DNA of 64,000 nt from Nocardioides sp. L-11A (GCA_029961745.1 CP124680.1:4774001-4838000), one strand, 5' to 3'. Shown: positions 1 to 8,795, counted from the first letter of the stretch. Notes: generated from the letters alone by a model not told the origin. Translations and numbers: made by a program.

Positions 1-786
1 GTTGCGCTTCACGAAGCGGGCGACGTGGTCGAGCGCCGTACCGAGGTTCGACAGTGCGGTCGTGAGCTCCTGCCGCTCGTCGGCCAGCAGGCTCGACACG
101 TCGCCCAACGACCGGCTGAAGTCGCGCACGGTCGTGTCGTTGTCGGCCAGCGTCTTGAGGAAGGACTCGAGCTGCCGGGCCGAGTCGAAGAGGTCGTCCT
201 TGTTGTTGTCGAGGGTCTCGCTGAGCCGGCCGAAGTCCTTGATGGTCTGGTGGAATTGGGCGCCCTGGCCGCCGAAGTTCCGGGCCGTCTGCTCGAGGAG
301 GTCGGTCAGCGCGCCCTCCTTGTTGGCGCCCTCGGGGCCGAGCGCGACGGTCAGCTTGTCGATGCTGCCGTAGATCTCGTCGAGCTCGAGCGGGATCGCC
401 GTCTTCGTGGCATCGATGACGGTGTTGTCGGCCATCACCCGGTCGCCGTCCTCGAAGGCCGGCGACAGCTGGATGTAGCGGTCGCCGACGACGGACGGCG
501 ACACGATGACGGCATCGGCGTCGGCCGGCACCTTGAGGTCGGAGTCGTAGGCCATCACGACCTTGACCTTGGTGCCCTCCGGGACGACCTCGCGGACCCG
601 GCCCACGGGGATGCCGAGGACCCGGACCTCGCTGCCCTCGTAGACCGACACCGCACGCGGGAAGTAGGCGGTCACCGTCTTGTCGTTGCCCGAGCCACCG
701 AACATCCAGACCAGGCCCGCGACGATCAGCACCCCGATGACGGCCAGGGGGAGCCAGCGGCGCATCCTGCTCACCGAGTCGTTCAC
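1..786 (-). CDS. MCE family protein, fourth in operon, 3' end cut by window edge
   Basis: The GTG start overlaps the stop of the preceding MCE gene (GTGA), and the frame stays open through 262 codons to the window edge, so the C-terminus is missing. The N-terminus has a short basic segment (MRRW) and one membrane helix (LPLAVIGVLIVAGLVWMF), followed by the MCE domain with its typical GSEVRVLGIPVGRV motif, then a helical region rich in Leu/Asp heptads. MCE proteins form periplasm- or cell-wall-spanning shuttles that carry lipids or sterols to the YrbE permease in the membrane. Being fourth in the cluster, it corresponds to an MceD-type subunit; the letter is inferred from order only. Confidence 0.9.
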   Translation of the reverse strand, partial: MNDSVSRMRRWLPLAVIGVLIVAGLVWMFGGSGNDKTVTAYFPRAVSVYEGSEVRVLGIPVGRVREVVPEGTKVKVVMAYDSDLKVPADADAVIVSPSVVGDRYIQLSPAFEDGDRVMADNTVIDATKTAIPLELDEIYGSIDKLTVALGPEGANKEGALTDLLEQTARNFGGQGAQFHQTIKDFGRLSETLDNNKDDLFDSARQLESFLKTLADNDTTVRDFSRSLGDVSSLLADERQELTTALSNLGTALDHVARFVKRN

Positions 787-1751
787 GGCTTCACCGTCCC
801 GGGCACCGGCGGCAGGTTGAAGATGTAGGTGTCGAACCACGGCCCGTTGCCGAGCGTGCTGGCGAAGACGCGGTAGAACGGCGCCATCAGACGGATCGAC
901 TCCTCGAGGTTGTCCTCGTTCTTCTTCACGACCTGCAGCACCGAGTCGAGGCTGTCGAGCGCGGGCTTGAGATCGGCGCGGCTGTCCTTGATCAGCCCGG
1001 TCAGCTTGGTGCTCAGCGTCGAGGTCGACTCCAGCAGGCGGTGGATCTGCGCCTTGCGCTGGAGCAGCGCGGTGAAGAGCGAGTCGGCGTCCTTCATCAG
1101 CGCCACGATGTCCTCGTCGCGCGAGTCGAGCACGGTCGAGACCCGGTTGAGGTTCTTCAGCAGCGAGTTGATCTCCTCGTCGCGCGAGGCCACGGTCTCC
1201 GCGAGGGAGGAGAGGCCGTCGAGCGCCGCCCGGAACTCCTCGGGCGTGTTGCGGGTCAGGTCGGCCAGCGTGGTGAGCGCGTTGGCGAGCTGGTCGGTGT
1301 CGATGTCGGCGGACGTCTCGGCCAGGCCGGTGAAGGCCTCGACCACGTCGTACGGCGAGCTGGTGCGGTCGACCGGGATGACCGCTCCCTCCGCGAGCTG
1401 GCCCTCGCCGGCGGGGTCGAGCGCGAGGAACATCGAGCCGAGGATGGTCTTCACCTTGATGTCGGCACGGGTGTCGACGCCGAAGGGGGTGTCGGTCTTG
1501 ATCTTGAACGCGACCTTGACCGAGTTGCCGTCGAGCTCCATCGAGGTCACCTGGCCGACCCGGACGCCGGCGATGCGGACCTCGTCCTTGGGCTTGAGTC
1601 CACCGGCCTCGGAGAAGGAGGCGTAGTAGGTGTCGCCGCCACCGATCAGCGGCAGGTCGTTGGCCCGGAGGGCGGCGACCAGGCCGAGCAGCAGCACGGC
1701 GATGCTCACCGCGCCGATGACCACGGGGTTGCGCTCGCGGAAGGGCTTCAT
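783..1751 (-). CDS. MCE family protein, third in operon
   Basis: 322 residues beginning MKPFRERNPVVIG, with an N-terminal signal anchor (about residues 10-30), an MCE domain with KDEVRIAGVRVGQV (about 50-65), and a long C-terminal helical part that ends in a Pro-rich FNLPPVPGTVKP tail. The ATG at 1751 was chosen because the upstream open frame is low-complexity shadow translation and the MCE homology begins here. It lies 13 bp after the stop of the second MCE gene and overlaps the fourth by GTGA, so the genes are co-transcribed and probably translationally coupled. Subunit of a lipid-importing Mce complex; the substrate is unknown. Confidence 0.92.
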   Translation of the reverse strand: MKPFRERNPVVIGAVSIAVLLLGLVAALRANDLPLIGGGDTYYASFSEAGGLKPKDEVRIAGVRVGQVTSMELDGNSVKVAFKIKTDTPFGVDTRADIKVKTILGSMFLALDPAGEGQLAEGAVIPVDRTSSPYDVVEAFTGLAETSADIDTDQLANALTTLADLTRNTPEEFRAALDGLSSLAETVASRDEEINSLLKNLNRVSTVLDSRDEDIVALMKDADSLFTALLQRKAQIHRLLESTSTLSTKLTGLIKDSRADLKPALDSLDSVLQVVKKNEDNLEESIRLMAPFYRVFASTLGNGPWFDTYIFNLPPVPGTVKP

Positions 1752-1764
1752 GTCAGTGATCGCC

Positions 1765-2805
1765 TCATCCGAGCGTGCAGCGGTCGGCGGTCGCGCCGTA
1801 GGTGGCGCTGACCGGGTTCGGCAGGAGCGGGACCTTGATGGTGGCCTTGAAGTGGCACAGGTAGAAGTTGAACCACGAGCCGTACGTCGCGGTGCGGCCG
1901 ATCTTGGTGAGCTTGATCGGCAGCACCTGCAGCGCCCGGTCGATCTCCGCGCGGTTGTCGTCGAGGGTCCCGGCGACCTTGCGCAGCTCCTTGATGTCCT
2001 TGATGAACGGGTCCTTGATGTCGGTGACCAGCGCGGCGGTCTGCACCGAGAGCTCCGAGATCGAGTCGAGGGAGGACAGGATCGCCTCGCGATCCTCGTT
2101 GAGGCCACCGATCAGGGAGCGGAAGCTGTCGATGAGGTTCGTCAGCTGCTTGTCGCGGTCGGCGACGTGGTCGAGGACGTAGTCGAGGTTCGTCAGCAGG
2201 TCGCCGATGACCTGGTCGCGGTCGGCGAGGGTCTGGGTGACCGACGCCGTGCTCGACAGCAGGCCCTCGACGGTGCCGCCCTCGCCCTGGAAGACCTGGA
2301 CGATCTCGTAGGACAGCTTGTTGATGTCGTCGGGCGACAGCGCCTGGAACAGCGGCTTGAAGCCGTTGAAGAGCACGGTCAGGTCGAGCGCCGGCTTGGT
2401 CCGGTCGACCGGGATGGCGTCGTCCTCCCCCAGCCGCTCGCCGCCGGTGCCCTCCTGGGTCAGCGAGATGTAGCGCTGGCCGATCAGGTTGCGGTACTTG
2501 ACCGTGGCATGGGTCGCGTCGTCGATGCGGGTGTCGGAGTCGACCGAGAAGGACACCCGGGCCCGGTCGGCGCTGATGATCCGGATCTCCTGGACGGTGC
2601 CGACCTTGACGCCCGCGATCCGGATGTCGTCCCCCTTGTTGACGCCGGTGGCGTCGACGAAGTCGGCGGCGTAGTCCCTGGTGGCGCCGAAGGAGAGGTT
2701 GCCGATGGTGATGATCAGGACGCTGGTGGCGAGCGCCGTGGTCACCATGAACACGACCAGGCGGACGAGGTCGCCGCTGGTCTTCTTGTCGAGTCCGCGC
2801 AGCAT
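1765..2805 (-). CDS. MCE family protein, second in operon
   Basis: 346 residues starting MLRGLDKKTSGDLVR, with an N-terminal membrane helix (about 15-35), an MCE domain containing KGDDIRIAGVKVGTV, then a helical domain and a C-terminal segment with two cysteines (YLCHFK and DRCTLG). The ATG directly follows the stop of the first MCE gene in a TGATG arrangement, which fixes the start. Such proteins pair with other MCE subunits to form the hydrophobic channel of the transporter. The cysteine pair near the C-terminus could form a disulfide outside the membrane (inference). Confidence 0.92.
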   Translation of the reverse strand: MLRGLDKKTSGDLVRLVVFMVTTALATSVLIITIGNLSFGATRDYAADFVDATGVNKGDDIRIAGVKVGTVQEIRIISADRARVSFSVDSDTRIDDATHATVKYRNLIGQRYISLTQEGTGGERLGEDDAIPVDRTKPALDLTVLFNGFKPLFQALSPDDINKLSYEIVQVFQGEGGTVEGLLSSTASVTQTLADRDQVIGDLLTNLDYVLDHVADRDKQLTNLIDSFRSLIGGLNEDREAILSSLDSISELSVQTAALVTDIKDPFIKDIKELRKVAGTLDDNRAEIDRALQVLPIKLTKIGRTATYGSWFNFYLCHFKATIKVPLLPNPVSATYGATADRCTLG

Positions 2806-4064
2806 CACGGCGCCCCACCTCCGGTGAGGAGCGGGCCGGCGAGGAGCACGTTGAGGTCGGAGCCGGCGCCGTCGTACGCCTCGTCGAGCGCGCCGCGCAG
2901 CGCGGCGACGTCGTCGGGGCTCCCGGTGTAGCCGGAGTACTCCGGAGCCGGGCGCAGGTTGCCCTTGCCGGTGTCGCCGTTCATGCCGTCGTTGAGGTGC
3001 GGCAGCGGCGGGAACGGGTTCTGCTGGCTCCACGGGATGTCCGGCAGGCCCAGGCAGTCGGGCCCGCGGTCCTCCCCGAAGATCGGGGCGTCGGCCGGGG
3101 TGTACTTGCGCGGCTGGTCCTGCAGGGTCTCCAGGACGATGTGCAGCTCGAAGCCGCGGAATGCCTCCGCGAGGCGCCCCTGCGCCTTGACGATGCCGGC
3201 GGCCATGCACGGGATCGTCGGTGCGTAGCGGGCCACCGCCCGCAGCGTCTCGGTGCTCAGCTCGCCGGCGCGCTTGAGGCGGTCGGCGTTGGCGTCGAGG
3301 AAGGAGCGCGCCGTGTCGGAGAAGCTGCGGATGTCGCGCAGGGTCGCGGTGAGCGCCGCCTCCCGCTCCTCGATCGTGCCGGTCGTCTTCACGGTGTCGT
3401 CGAGGATCTGGGCCACCTGGGGAAGGATGTCGGCGTAGGTGTCGGAGACCTGCGCGGTCAGCTTGAGGTCCTCGAGCAGGGCGGGGATCTGCGGGTTGAT
3501 CCGCTTGAGATAGCCGTCGAGTGTCTCGAGGTTCTTGCCGAGGAGCTCGCCGCGTCCCTGGAGGGCGGTCGCGAGCGCGGTCAGCGTCGCGTTGAGCTCA
3601 GCCGGCTGCACCGTGCGCAGCAGCGGGTAGAGGTCGGAGAGGACCTCCTCGAGCTCGGTCGAGACGACGGTCCGGTCGATGGTCCCGCCGGCGCGCATCG
3701 TGCCCGACGGGCCGGTCTCGGGCACCACGAGCGAGACGTACTTCTCGCCGAACAGCGTCTTCGGCACGATCGAGCCGGTGACGTTGGCCGGCACCACGCC
3801 GATCTTGTCGGGATAGATGCCCAGCGTCAGCTCGGCGCCGTCGGCTCCCGAGCGGGCGTCGAGCACCTCGCCGACGATCACGCCGCGCACCTTCACGTCG
3901 GCGCGGTTGGGCAGCTGCAGGCCGATCGAGGAGGTCTTGAGGGTCACCCGGTCGTAGTCGGTGAACTTCTTGGTGAAGGTGGCGTAGGTCAGCCAGACGC
4001 CGAGCAGCAGCAGCGCCACGAACACGACGCCGAGCGCCTTGTGGGCCGACAGGATCCGGTTCAT
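2805..4064 (-). CDS. MCE family protein, first in operon
   Basis: 419 residues starting MNRILSAHKALGVVFVALL, with an N-terminal membrane helix, an MCE domain (RADVKVRGVIVGEVLD), a coiled helical region, and a C-terminal extension ending LLTGGGAP. The start at 4064 lies 7 bp after the stop of the YrbE-B gene; an upstream in-frame ATG would lie inside that gene. It is followed without gap by the second MCE gene (TGATG). It is the MceA-position subunit by gene order. Two extra-cytoplasmic cysteines (PCMA and DCLG) are visible in the C-terminal third. Confidence 0.92.
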   Translation of the reverse strand: MNRILSAHKALGVVFVALLLLGVWLTYATFTKKFTDYDRVTLKTSSIGLQLPNRADVKVRGVIVGEVLDARSGADGAELTLGIYPDKIGVVPANVTGSIVPKTLFGEKYVSLVVPETGPSGTMRAGGTIDRTVVSTELEEVLSDLYPLLRTVQPAELNATLTALATALQGRGELLGKNLETLDGYLKRINPQIPALLEDLKLTAQVSDTYADILPQVAQILDDTVKTTGTIEEREAALTATLRDIRSFSDTARSFLDANADRLKRAGELSTETLRAVARYAPTIPCMAAGIVKAQGRLAEAFRGFELHIVLETLQDQPRKYTPADAPIFGEDRGPDCLGLPDIPWSQQNPFPPLPHLNDGMNGDTGKGNLRPAPEYSGYTGSPDDVAALRGALDEAYDGAGSDLNVLLAGPLLTGGGAP

Positions 4065-4071
4065 CGCCCGA

Positions 4072-4899
4072 TCACCCCGCCAGCCTGACGGTGGTCGAGG
4101 CACCCCAGATGGCCATCGACAGGAACAGGTCGATCACGTTGATCGCCACGATGCTGGTCCGCACCGCGCGACCCACCGCCACCCCCACGCCCGCGGGGCC
4201 GCCCGAGGCGGTGTACCCGTGGTAGCAGTGGATCAGGATGACGACGACCGCGAACACCAGCACCTTGCCGAAGGACCACAGCACGTCACCGGGTGGCAGG
4301 AACTGGTTGAAGTAATGGTCGTAGGTGCCCGACGACTGCCCGTAGAACTGGGTGACCACGAGCCGGCTCGCGACGTACGACGACAGCAGGCCCACGACGT
4401 AGAGCGGGACGATCGCGATGAGTCCGCCGATCACGCGGGTGGTCACGAGGAACTGCATCGACGGGATCGCCATCACCTCGACGGCGTCGATCTCCTCGGA
4501 GATCCGCATCGCGCCGAGCTGGGCGGTGAACCCGCAGCCGACGGTCGCGGCGAGGGCGATGCCCGCGACCAGCGGCGCGATCTCCCGGGTGTTGAAGTAG
4601 GCGGACACGAAGCCCGCGAAGGCGGCGGTGCCGAGCTGGTTGAGGGCGGCGTACCCCGACAGCCCGACCTGGGCGCCGGTGAAGAAGGTCATGCCGATGA
4701 TGACGCCGACGGTGCCGCCGATGACCGCCAGGGCGCCGGAGCCCAGGGTGACCTCGGCGAGGATCCGCAGGATCTCGCGCGGGTAGCGCTTGATCGAGCG
4801 GGGCAGCGCGAGCAGGACCTTGAGGTAGAAGGACAGCTCGTGGCCCAGGTTGTCGAGGCCCTTCAGCGGCCGGTCGTAGATCGCCTTGATGTTCGCCAT
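4072..4899 (-). CDS. MlaE/YrbE family permease, second
   Basis: 275 residues with five to six hydrophobic segments and the MlaE-family pattern around MRISEEIDAVEVMAIPSMQFLVTTRVIGG, here divided as an EIDAVEVM loop and a following VTTRVIGG helix. This is the membrane permease of an Mce lipid transporter, driven by the MlaF-type ATPase encoded upstream. A good Shine-Dalgarno (AGGCGAC) precedes the ATG. Only 10 bp separate it from the first permease, and MceA-position protein follows after 7 bp. Confidence 0.93.
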   Translation of the reverse strand: MANIKAIYDRPLKGLDNLGHELSFYLKVLLALPRSIKRYPREILRILAEVTLGSGALAVIGGTVGVIIGMTFFTGAQVGLSGYAALNQLGTAAFAGFVSAYFNTREIAPLVAGIALAATVGCGFTAQLGAMRISEEIDAVEVMAIPSMQFLVTTRVIGGLIAIVPLYVVGLLSSYVASRLVVTQFYGQSSGTYDHYFNQFLPPGDVLWSFGKVLVFAVVVILIHCYHGYTASGGPAGVGVAVGRAVRTSIVAINVIDLFLSMAIWGASTTVRLAG

Positions 4900-4909
4900 G
4901 TCGCCTCGC

Positions 4910-5692
4910 CTAACCCGTCTTCGGGGGCACGACCTGCAGGTAGATCGTGCTCAGGGTGAAGTTGACGACGAACAGGAGCAGGAAGGTGATGACCACGGAC
5001 TCGTTGACGGCGTCGCCGACGCCCTTCGGACCACCTCCGGCGTTCATGCCCTTGTACGACGCGACGATCGCGGCGATGAGACCGAAGACGAGGGCCTTGA
5101 TCATGCCGATCCACACGTCGGGCAGCTGGGCGAGGGCGGTGAAGCTGGCGAGATAGGCACCCGGGGTGCCGTCCTGCAGGATCACGTTGAAGACGTAGCC
5201 GCCGCCGACGCCGACGACGCTGACCATGCCGTTGAGGAAGACCGCGACGAGCATGCAGGCGAGCACGCGTGGGACGACGAGGCGCTGGATCGGGTCGATG
5301 CCCAGCACCATCATGGCGTCGAGCTCCTCGCGGATCTTGCGGGCGCCGAGGTCGGCCGCGATGGCCGAGCCGCCCGCGCCGGCGATCAGCAGTGCGGTCG
5401 CGATCGGGCCGGCCTGCTGGATGACCGCCAGCACCGATGCGGAACCGGTGAAGGACTGGGCACCGAACTGCTTGATCAGGCCACCGACCTGCAGCGCGAT
5501 GACCGCGCCGAAGGGGATCGCGACGAGGGCCGTCGGGATGATCGTGACCGAGGCGATAAACCAGGCCTGCTGGATGAACTCGCGCCCCTGGAACGGACGC
5601 CGGAACAGCCCCCGCCCCACGTCCAGCGCGAAGGCGAAGAGCTTGCCCGCGGTGCCGAGGGGGGCGATCACGCGTGCAGCGGTGAGCGACAC
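4910..5692 (-). CDS. MlaE/YrbE family permease, first
   Basis: 260 residues, GTG start (MSLTAARVIAPLG), with the MlaE motif IREELDAMMVLGIDPIQRL and about six hydrophobic segments. It forms the membrane core of the Mce importer together with the second permease; the conserved EELDAM loop is the usual contact with the ATPase in this family. It follows the ATPase gene after 55 bp and ends in TAG 10 bp before the second permease. The start has only a weak AGGT ribosome site. Confidence 0.93.
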   Translation of the reverse strand: MSLTAARVIAPLGTAGKLFAFALDVGRGLFRRPFQGREFIQQAWFIASVTIIPTALVAIPFGAVIALQVGGLIKQFGAQSFTGSASVLAVIQQAGPIATALLIAGAGGSAIAADLGARKIREELDAMMVLGIDPIQRLVVPRVLACMLVAVFLNGMVSVVGVGGGYVFNVILQDGTPGAYLASFTALAQLPDVWIGMIKALVFGLIAAIVASYKGMNAGGGPKGVGDAVNESVVITFLLLFVVNFTLSTIYLQVVPPKTG

Positions 5693-5747
5693 CTAGCGCC
5701 CCTTTCGTCCTGATCCTGTGTCGTCGTCCCCCGGATGTCCTGGTCGC

Positions 5748-6710
5748 TCAGCTGGCGCTGCTTCCGGACGCGTGCTCCGCCTCGCGGGTGAAGGACCCCG
5801 GCGGCGGCGTGATGCCGTTGGCCCGGCACCAGGCGCCGGGCGCGGCCTGGGCCCGGCGCGGGATGCCGTTGGACGGCTCCATCTGCAGCGGGATCGGCGG
5901 CAGCGGCGGCAGGTCCATGTCCTTCTCGGCTGCGAGCTGGTCGGCGTCCTTCTCCTCCGACATGCCGATCGGGCCGATCGTCTGCGCGTTGAGGAACTGG
6001 CGGACCACGGGCTCGTCGGACGACAGCAGCATCTCGCGCGGGCCGTACATGGCCAGGTGCTTGTGGTAGAGCAGGCCGATCTGGTCGGGCACCACCCGGA
6101 CGCTGTGGATGTCGTGGGTGACGATGAGGAAGGTGGCGTCGATCTGGGCGTTGAGGTCGACGAAGAGCTGGTTGATGAACGACGTCCGCACCGGGTCGAG
6201 GCCGGAGTCGGGCTCGTCGATGAGCAGGATCTCGGGGTCGAGCACCAGGGCGCGGGCCAGGCCGGCGCGCTTGCGCATGCCACCGGAGATCTCGCCGGGG
6301 AGCTTCATCTCCGCGCCGAGCAGACCGACCATGTCCATCTTCTCCATGACGATGTCACGGATCTCGGACTCGCTCTTCTTCGTGTGCTCGCGCAGCGGGA
6401 AGGCGACGTTGTCGTAGAGGTTCATCGAGCCGAACATCGCGCCGTCCTGGAAGAGCACGCCGAACAGCTTGCGGATCTCGTAGAGCTCCTTCTCGGAGCA
6501 GCTCGCGATGTCGGTGCCCTCGATCACGATCGAGCCCTCGTCGGGCTTGATCAGGCCGATGAGCGCCTTGAGGAAGACGGACTTGCCGGTGCCCGACGGG
6601 CCGAGCATGACCGAGATCTCGCCCGCCGGAAGGGTGAGCGTCACGCCCTTCCAGATGAGCTGCTTCCCGAACTGCTTCGTCAGGTTCGTGACCTGTACGT
6701 CGACGCCCAT
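5748..6710 (-). CDS. Mce/Mla transporter ATP-binding protein (MlaF/Mkl type)
   Basis: 320 residues. Walker A GPSGTGKS (about 38-45), the ABC signature SGGMRKR, Walker B LLIDEPDSGLDP and the switch His in VTHDIHS are all present. It energises lipid import through the two YrbE permeases encoded immediately downstream. After residue about 260 a Pro-rich, low-complexity tail of about 60 residues (DLPPLPPIPLQM, ITPPPG) extends beyond the ABC fold, as in actinobacterial Mkl-type ATPases. The AGAGG ribosome site lies upstream of the ATG. In mycobacteria mkl also lies close downstream of rplL, matching the order here (recalled synteny). Confidence 0.94.
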   Translation of the reverse strand: MGVDVQVTNLTKQFGKQLIWKGVTLTLPAGEISVMLGPSGTGKSVFLKALIGLIKPDEGSIVIEGTDIASCSEKELYEIRKLFGVLFQDGAMFGSMNLYDNVAFPLREHTKKSESEIRDIVMEKMDMVGLLGAEMKLPGEISGGMRKRAGLARALVLDPEILLIDEPDSGLDPVRTSFINQLFVDLNAQIDATFLIVTHDIHSVRVVPDQIGLLYHKHLAMYGPREMLLSSDEPVVRQFLNAQTIGPIGMSEEKDADQLAAEKDMDLPPLPPIPLQMEPSNGIPRRAQAAPGAWCRANGITPPPGSFTREAEHASGSSAS

Positions 6711-6906
6711 GTCGTGACCTCTCCCTCGTGCGCTCCACCAGCCCGGCTGCCTAGGAACAACGCTGTCGCGTGGCGCACGTTACGCGGCATCCGTGGCATG
6801 CGTCACGCCCACCCGACCATCAAGACCCGCAAAGTACTGGCGAGTAGGCCTAGCGTCCAACTCGCGAGTAGTGCTAGCGCACGCGGCGTTGACCCGCCCC
6901 GAAAAG
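6711..6906. other. Upstream region of the Mce operon
   Basis: About 200 bp between the ATPase start and the strong hairpin at 6907. It should hold the Mce operon promoter on the minus strand. It is less GC-rich than its surroundings and contains imperfect repeats of a short GCGAGTA-type word (around 6840 and 6863). No gene and no confident promoter boxes are seen. Confidence 0.35.
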
Positions 6907-6946
6907 CAGCACGAGGCGGATCCCCGCAGGGATCCGCCTCGTGCTG
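6907..6946 (-). terminator. Strong intrinsic-type terminator for rplJ-rplL
   Basis: Perfect inverted repeat with 18-bp arms (outer CAGCACGAGGCGG) around a 4-nt loop. On the minus strand it is followed by GCTTTTC, a short T run, so it best terminates leftward transcription coming from rplL. It also insulates the Mce operon. Confidence 0.8.
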
Positions 6947-6960
6947 TGAGCCGCCTCATC

Positions 6961-7400
6961 TCAGGCCGGCAGCGTGGCGCCCGCGCGCAGCGCATCGGAG
7001 GCAAGCATGGGCCCGAAGGGTCCGTGCGCAGCCTTCGACAGGCGACGAGGCGGGCCCCCGGAAGGGACCCGCCTCATCTCAGGCCGGCAGCGTGGCGCCC
7101 GCGCGCAGCGCATCGGAGGCAAGCATGGGCCCGAAGGGTCCGTGCGCAGCCTTCGACAGGCGACGAGGCGGGCCCCCGGAAGGGACCCGCCTCATCTCAG
7201 GCCGGCAGCGTGGCGCCCGCGCGCAGCGCATCGGAGGCAAGCATGGGCCCGAAGGGTCCGTGCGCAGCCTTCGATAGGCGACGAGGCGGGCCCCCGGAAG
7301 GGACCCGCCTCATCTCAGGCCGGCAGCGTGGCGCCCGCGCGCAGCGCATCGGAGGCAAGCATGGGCCCGAAGGGTCCATGCGCAGCCTTCGATAGGCGAC
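6961..7400. repeat. Tandem 118-bp direct repeat, 3.7 copies
   Basis: Units start at 6961, 7079, 7197 and 7315 (exact 118-bp spacing), each beginning TCAGGCCGGCAGCG; the last unit is truncated after about 86 bp. Copies differ by single bases: CTTCGACAGG in the first two, CTTCGATAGG in the last two, and GGTCCATGCG instead of GGTCCGTGCG in the fourth. Each complete unit contains a hairpin GAGGCGGG...CCCGCCTC (7047-7075, 7165-7193, 7283-7311). The block lies directly behind rplL. No gene is supported: the open frames through it are repeats of low-complexity peptide. There are no unique spacers, so it is not a CRISPR. Confidence 0.95.
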
Positions 7401-7414
7401 ACGCTCGGCCCAAA

Positions 7415-7810
7415 TTACTTCAGGGTGACGGTGGCGCCGGCGCCCTCGAGGGACTCCTTGGCCTTGTCGGCCGTCTCCTTGTTGACCTTCTCGAGGATCG
7501 CCTTCGGGGCGCCCTCGACGAGGTCCTTGGCCTCCTTGAGACCGAGGGAGGTCAGCGCGCGGACCTCCTTGATGACGTTGATCTTCTTGTCACCAGCGGC
7601 CTCGAGGATGACGTCGAACTCGTCCTGCGCGGCGGCGTCGTCGCCACCCGCGGCAGCGCCACCGCCGGCGGCGGGGGCAGCGGCAACGGCGACCGGGGCG
7701 GCGGCGGTGACGCCGAAGGTCTCCTCGAACTGCTTCACGAACTCGGAGAGCTCGATGAGGGTCATCTCCTTGAACGCGTCGAGGAGCTCGTCGGTGGTGA
7801 GCTTCGCCAT
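7415..7810 (-). CDS. rplL: 50S ribosomal protein L7/L12
   Basis: 131 residues: N-terminal dimerisation domain ([21 protein letters not shown]), Ala/Gly-rich flexible hinge (about 40-62), and C-terminal factor-binding domain with the conserved [20 protein letters not shown]. Dimers of this protein bind L10 on the ribosomal stalk and recruit translation factors. Length and domains are standard. It follows rplJ after 86 bp, is transcribed with it, and is followed by the 118-bp repeats and a strong terminator. Confidence 0.98.
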   Translation of the reverse strand: MAKLTTDELLDAFKEMTLIELSEFVKQFEETFGVTAAAPVAVAAAPAAGGGAAAGGDDAAAQDEFDVILEAAGDKKINVIKEVRALTSLGLKEAKDLVEGAPKAILEKVNKETADKAKESLEGAGATVTLK

Positions 7811-7896
7811 GGTGGCGTCTCCTTCTTGGTGCTTGTGGCCCGCGACGACTGTCGCCGCGGCCCGGGTTTCAGGTGGTGGGGTACGTCAGCCTGGAA

Positions 7897-8565
7897 TCAG
7901 GCGTCGGTGGACTCGGCAGCCTCGTCGGCAGCGGCCTCGGTCGACTCCTCGGCCGGAGCCTCGGTGGTCTCGTCGGCAGTTGCCTCCTCGGCGGCCGGAG
8001 CCTCCTCGGCGGCGGCCGGCGTACCAGCACCACCTGCGAGGATCGAGGGGTCCTCCTGGGCCTTCGCCTCCAGGGCGCCGGCGAGCCGGGCAGCCTGGGC
8101 GAGCGGGGCGTTGAGGAGGTAGACGGCCTGGCTGAGCGAAGCGAGCATCGCGCCCGCGAGCTTGCCCAGGAGCACCTCGCGCGACTCGAGATCGGCCAGC
8201 TTGGCGATCTCCTTCGCGTCGAGGAGCGCGCCGTCGAGAACGCCACCCTTGATGACCAGGGTGGGGTTCGCCTTGGCAAAGTCACGCAGACCCTTGGCGG
8301 CCTCGACGACATCGCCCTTGATGAAGGCGATGGCGGTGGGGCCGGTGAGGAGCTCGTCGAAGCCCTCGATGCCCGCCTCCTTGGCGGCGAGCTTGGCCAG
8401 CGTGTTCTTGACCACGGCGTAGTTGGCGTTCGCACCGAGGGAGCGGCGAAGGTCCTGCAGCTCCTTGACGGTGAGACCGCGGTACTCGGTCAGCACAGCG
8501 CCAGCGGACTCGCTGAAGGACTCAGCGATCTCCGCGACGGCGGCCTGCTTGTCTGCCCGCGCCAT
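7897..8565 (-). CDS. rplJ: 50S ribosomal protein L10
   Basis: 222 residues beginning [17 protein letters not shown], with the L10 core ([28 protein letters not shown]) and an acidic, Ala/Glu-rich C-terminal extension of about 50 residues, typical of high-GC actinobacteria. It anchors L7/L12 dimers to 23S rRNA. The start at 8565 is preceded by GGAAGGAGACCC, a strong ribosome site; the ten extra upstream codons have no homology. It is preceded by a structured leader with an attenuator. Confidence 0.97.
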   Translation of the reverse strand: MARADKQAAVAEIAESFSESAGAVLTEYRGLTVKELQDLRRSLGANANYAVVKNTLAKLAAKEAGIEGFDELLTGPTAIAFIKGDVVEAAKGLRDFAKANPTLVIKGGVLDGALLDAKEIAKLADLESREVLLGKLAGAMLASLSQAVYLLNAPLAQAARLAGALEAKAQEDPSILAGGAGTPAAAEEAPAAEEATADETTEAPAEESTEAAADEAAESTDA

Positions 8566-8612
8566 GGGTCTCCTTCCGGATGGGGACCGCCGCACTCGTC
8601 CGGGAAAGACGA

Positions 8613-8640
8613 ACGCCCCGAGCGCAGGCGCTCAGGGCGT
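8613..8640 (-). terminator. Attenuator hairpin in the rplJ leader
   Basis: Stem ACGCCCTGAGCG / CGCTCGGGGCGT on the minus strand, with a CCTG loop; the only non-canonical pair is a U-G wobble that forms on this strand alone. It is followed by TCGTCTTTCCC. Placed about 50 nt before the rplJ ribosome site, it fits a transcription attenuator controlled by L10-L12 binding to the upstream leader. Confidence 0.6.
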
Positions 8641-8757
8641 GGACTCCGCGGGCGGACCCGCGTCGTCGGTGCTCTGATCCCCTGCGCAGGCCGTCCACTC
8701 TCGCGGAGCCTTCGGTCCGGACTGGTAGTCCGGACAACCGGCGGTCTTAAGGTTTCG
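8641..8757 (-). promoter_or_regulatory. Ribosomal protein L10 leader (autoregulatory RNA)
   Basis: Position and structure match the L10 leader family: a hairpin GTCCGGACT / AGTCCGGAC near the 5' end, then the L10-site-like core around GGCCTGCGCAGG, then the attenuator at 8613-8640 and rplJ. In known bacteria the L10(L12)4 complex binds this RNA and lowers its own synthesis. The call rests on motif recall; a covariance-model search for the L10_leader family would settle it. Confidence 0.65.
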
Positions 8758-8764
8758 AGGAGCA

Positions 8765-8795
8765 ACGGTACGGCGCCCGACCGGCCCGGGCCAAA
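8765..8795 (-). promoter_or_regulatory. Candidate rplJ-rplL promoter
   Basis: On the minus strand TTTGGC (8795-8790) and TACCGT (8770-8765, fitting the actinobacterial TANNNT -10) are separated by 19 bp. A start near 8757 would give the roughly 190-nt leader seen before rplJ. This is an inference from spacing. Confidence 0.35.

Noticed and set aside
6961..7400. CRISPR-like array of regular repeats
   Set aside because: Units are 118 bp, directly adjacent, and contain no unique spacers; no cas genes are near.
6974..8122. Long plus-strand frames through the 118-bp repeats and over rplL/rplJ
   Set aside because: They are repeated low-complexity peptide and antisense shadow of ribosomal genes, with no ribosome site.
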